From the NCBI GenBank assembly GCA_030654635.1, contig JAURXE010000031.1, positions 1 to 6,227 of the forward strand: a stretch of DNA of 6,227 nt, in the 5' to 3' direction. The position numbers and the translations under genes are program-made. Shown one piece after another: positions 5,744-6,227 of the stretch (position 1 is the first letter of the stretch; the number at the start of each line of letters is the position of its first letter). The DNA comes from Pseudomonas sp. (lineage in GTDB: Bacteria; Pseudomonadota; Gammaproteobacteria; Pseudomonadales; Pseudomonadaceae). The notes under the pieces are model-generated. The model did not search any database and had not been told where the DNA came from. It worked only from the letters and a program-made list of their open reading frames with translations.

Positions 5744-5925
5744 TAGTCGTCCTCACGGCGCACCTGCAATGACCAGCTCTCGCCGTCAGTCTGCAGAGCG
5801 AACTCAATGGGTCGACAGCAGACCGGACAGTCTTCGATGTACTGCTGATCGCCGCCGGACAAATCCAGCAACGCCTGCGCCACTTCGCCGCAGTAGGGGC
5901 ACTGATAATCTTGGCTTTCGAGCAT
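5743..5925 (-). CDS. CPXCG motif-containing cysteine-rich protein (zinc ribbon)
   Basis: A 60-residue protein with C9-P-Y-C12-G and C33-P-V-C36-C37, a four-cysteine zinc-ribbon pattern with one extra cysteine. The middle holds the LSGGDQQYIEDCP segment typical of this small family in gammaproteobacteria; the C-terminus is acidic (RREDD). The start at 5925 is preferred over the ATG at 5937 because GGAG (5932-5935) lies six bases before it and the resulting MLESQ start resembles known relatives. The stop overlaps the next gene by one base. It is the first gene of the putative operon with DUF2007 and the yedK-like gene. The function is unknown; the zinc ribbon suggests binding to nucleic acid or protein. 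Confidence 0.85.
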   Translation of the reverse strand: MLESQDYQCPYCGEVAQALLDLSGGDQQYIEDCPVCCRPIEFALQTDGESWSLQVRREDD

Positions 5926-5931
5926 CGCAGT

Positions 5932-5935
5932 CTCC
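5932..5935 (-). promoter_or_regulatory. Ribosome-binding site deciding the CPXCG start
   Basis: On the minus strand GGAG is formed across the upstream in-frame ATG at 5937-5935 and the next codon. It sits six bases before ATG 5925. The upstream ATG itself has no comparable site. Confidence 0.65.
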
Positions 5936-5949
5936 ATGTGACTTGCAGG

Positions 5950-5955
5950 TATAAT
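5950..5955 (+). promoter_or_regulatory. Possible sigma70 -10 element in the divergent intergenic region
   Basis: A perfect TATAAT stands at 5950-5955, 77 bases before the acyltransferase start on the plus strand. No good -35 hexamer is found 16-18 bases upstream, so an activator may be needed or the match may be by chance. On the minus strand the same site reads GATTAT, a 4 of 6 match, also without a -35, facing the CPXCG operon. Confidence 0.35.
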
Positions 5956-6032
5956 CGCCGGTCTATGTGCAGCCGTTTTATCCGTAGGGCTAACACCCCG
6001 TAGCGCAGTCGCTTAAACAATCAGAGAGCATG

Positions 6033-6227
6033 ATGGGCGAATTCGATGCCATCCGACCGTACAACGACGCCGAAGTCCCAAGCGTACTGGCACGCCTGTT
6101 AGGCGATCAGGCGTTTCTTCATATCCTCACCCATTTTAGCTTCCCACGCCTGGCCGGGCCTTGCGGCTGGCTGCTTAAACCCCTGATTGCCTTCGGCCTG
6201 CGCCGCAAGTGCCAGGGCATTAGCACT
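6033..6227 (+). CDS. Putative 1-acyl-sn-glycerol-3-phosphate acyltransferase, 3'-truncated
   Basis: The first 65 residues of a protein cut by the window end. The opening MGEFDAIRPYNDAEVP, then FPRLAG (about 38-43) and LLKPLIAFGLRR (about 47-58), resembles the N-terminal region of a Pseudomonas protein annotated as 1-acyl-sn-glycerol-3-phosphate acyltransferase, an enzyme making phosphatidic acid at the inner membrane. The diagnostic HX4D acyltransferase motif would lie beyond the window, so the call rests on recognition of the N-terminus only. Of two adjacent ATGs (6030 and 6033), the second is better spaced from GAGAG (6024-6028). The gene is divergent from the CPXCG operon. Confidence 0.6.
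   Translation, partial: MGEFDAIRPYNDAEVPSVLARLLGDQAFLHILTHFSFPRLAGPCGWLLKPLIAFGLRRKCQGIST

Noticed and set aside
5926..6032. tRNA or small RNA gene in the divergent gap
   Set aside because: There is a TATAAT box, but no cloverleaf, no CCA-type end and no terminator hairpin with T-run before the next coding sequence.
1..6227. Defence island, prophage, integron or CRISPR content
   Set aside because: All genes match ordinary chromosomal families, no recombinase, transposase or spaced repeats were found, and base composition looks even along the window.

Overview
The window looks like a piece of core chromosome from a Pseudomonas or a close relative (Pseudomonadaceae). By eye the GC content is moderately high, codon use is even across genes, and the products resemble Pseudomonas families: a DUF4197 protein, an M48 lipoprotein, a dCache chemoreceptor, a YedK-type protein, a DUF2007 protein, a CPXCG zinc-ribbon protein and a glycerolipid acyltransferase. 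Intergenic regions carry GC-rich inverted repeats typical of these genomes. The assignment rests on recognition from memory; no search was run.

Layout. 1-483 (+): the 3' part of a urea-transporter-like membrane protein. 586-1263 (+): a secreted DUF4197 protein with a stem-loop just before its ribosome-binding site and a terminator at its stop codon. 1388-2209 (-): an M48 metalloprotease lipoprotein, convergent with DUF4197, with a perfect 10-bp inverted repeat between the two. 2210-2516: a 307-nt divergent intergenic region holding a sigma54-like site facing the protease, an 84-91-bp element with terminal inverted repeats, and a sigma28-like promoter facing the next gene. 2517-4661 (+): a complete methyl-accepting chemotaxis protein. 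4662-4834: a short region of tandem and inverted repeats between convergent genes. 5925 to 4835 (-): a probable three-gene operon of CPXCG zinc-ribbon protein, DUF2007 protein and YedK/HMCES-like protein. 5926-6032: a divergent intergenic region. 6033-6227 (+): the start of a putative 1-acylglycerol-3-phosphate acyltransferase, cut by the window end.

The genes do not form one pathway; this is a patchwork of housekeeping and accessory functions. Points that merit attention are the sigma28-like promoter abutting a MITE-like repeat upstream of the chemoreceptor, a YedK homologue that seems to lack two canonical active-site residues and has no visible ribosome-binding site, a lone cysteine pair in the chemoreceptor sensor domain, and a decayed second copy of the repeat end touching the yedK stop codon. 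I see no CRISPR array, tRNA, rRNA, transposase, phage gene or obvious defence system, and nothing here convincingly forms a wholly new multi-gene system.
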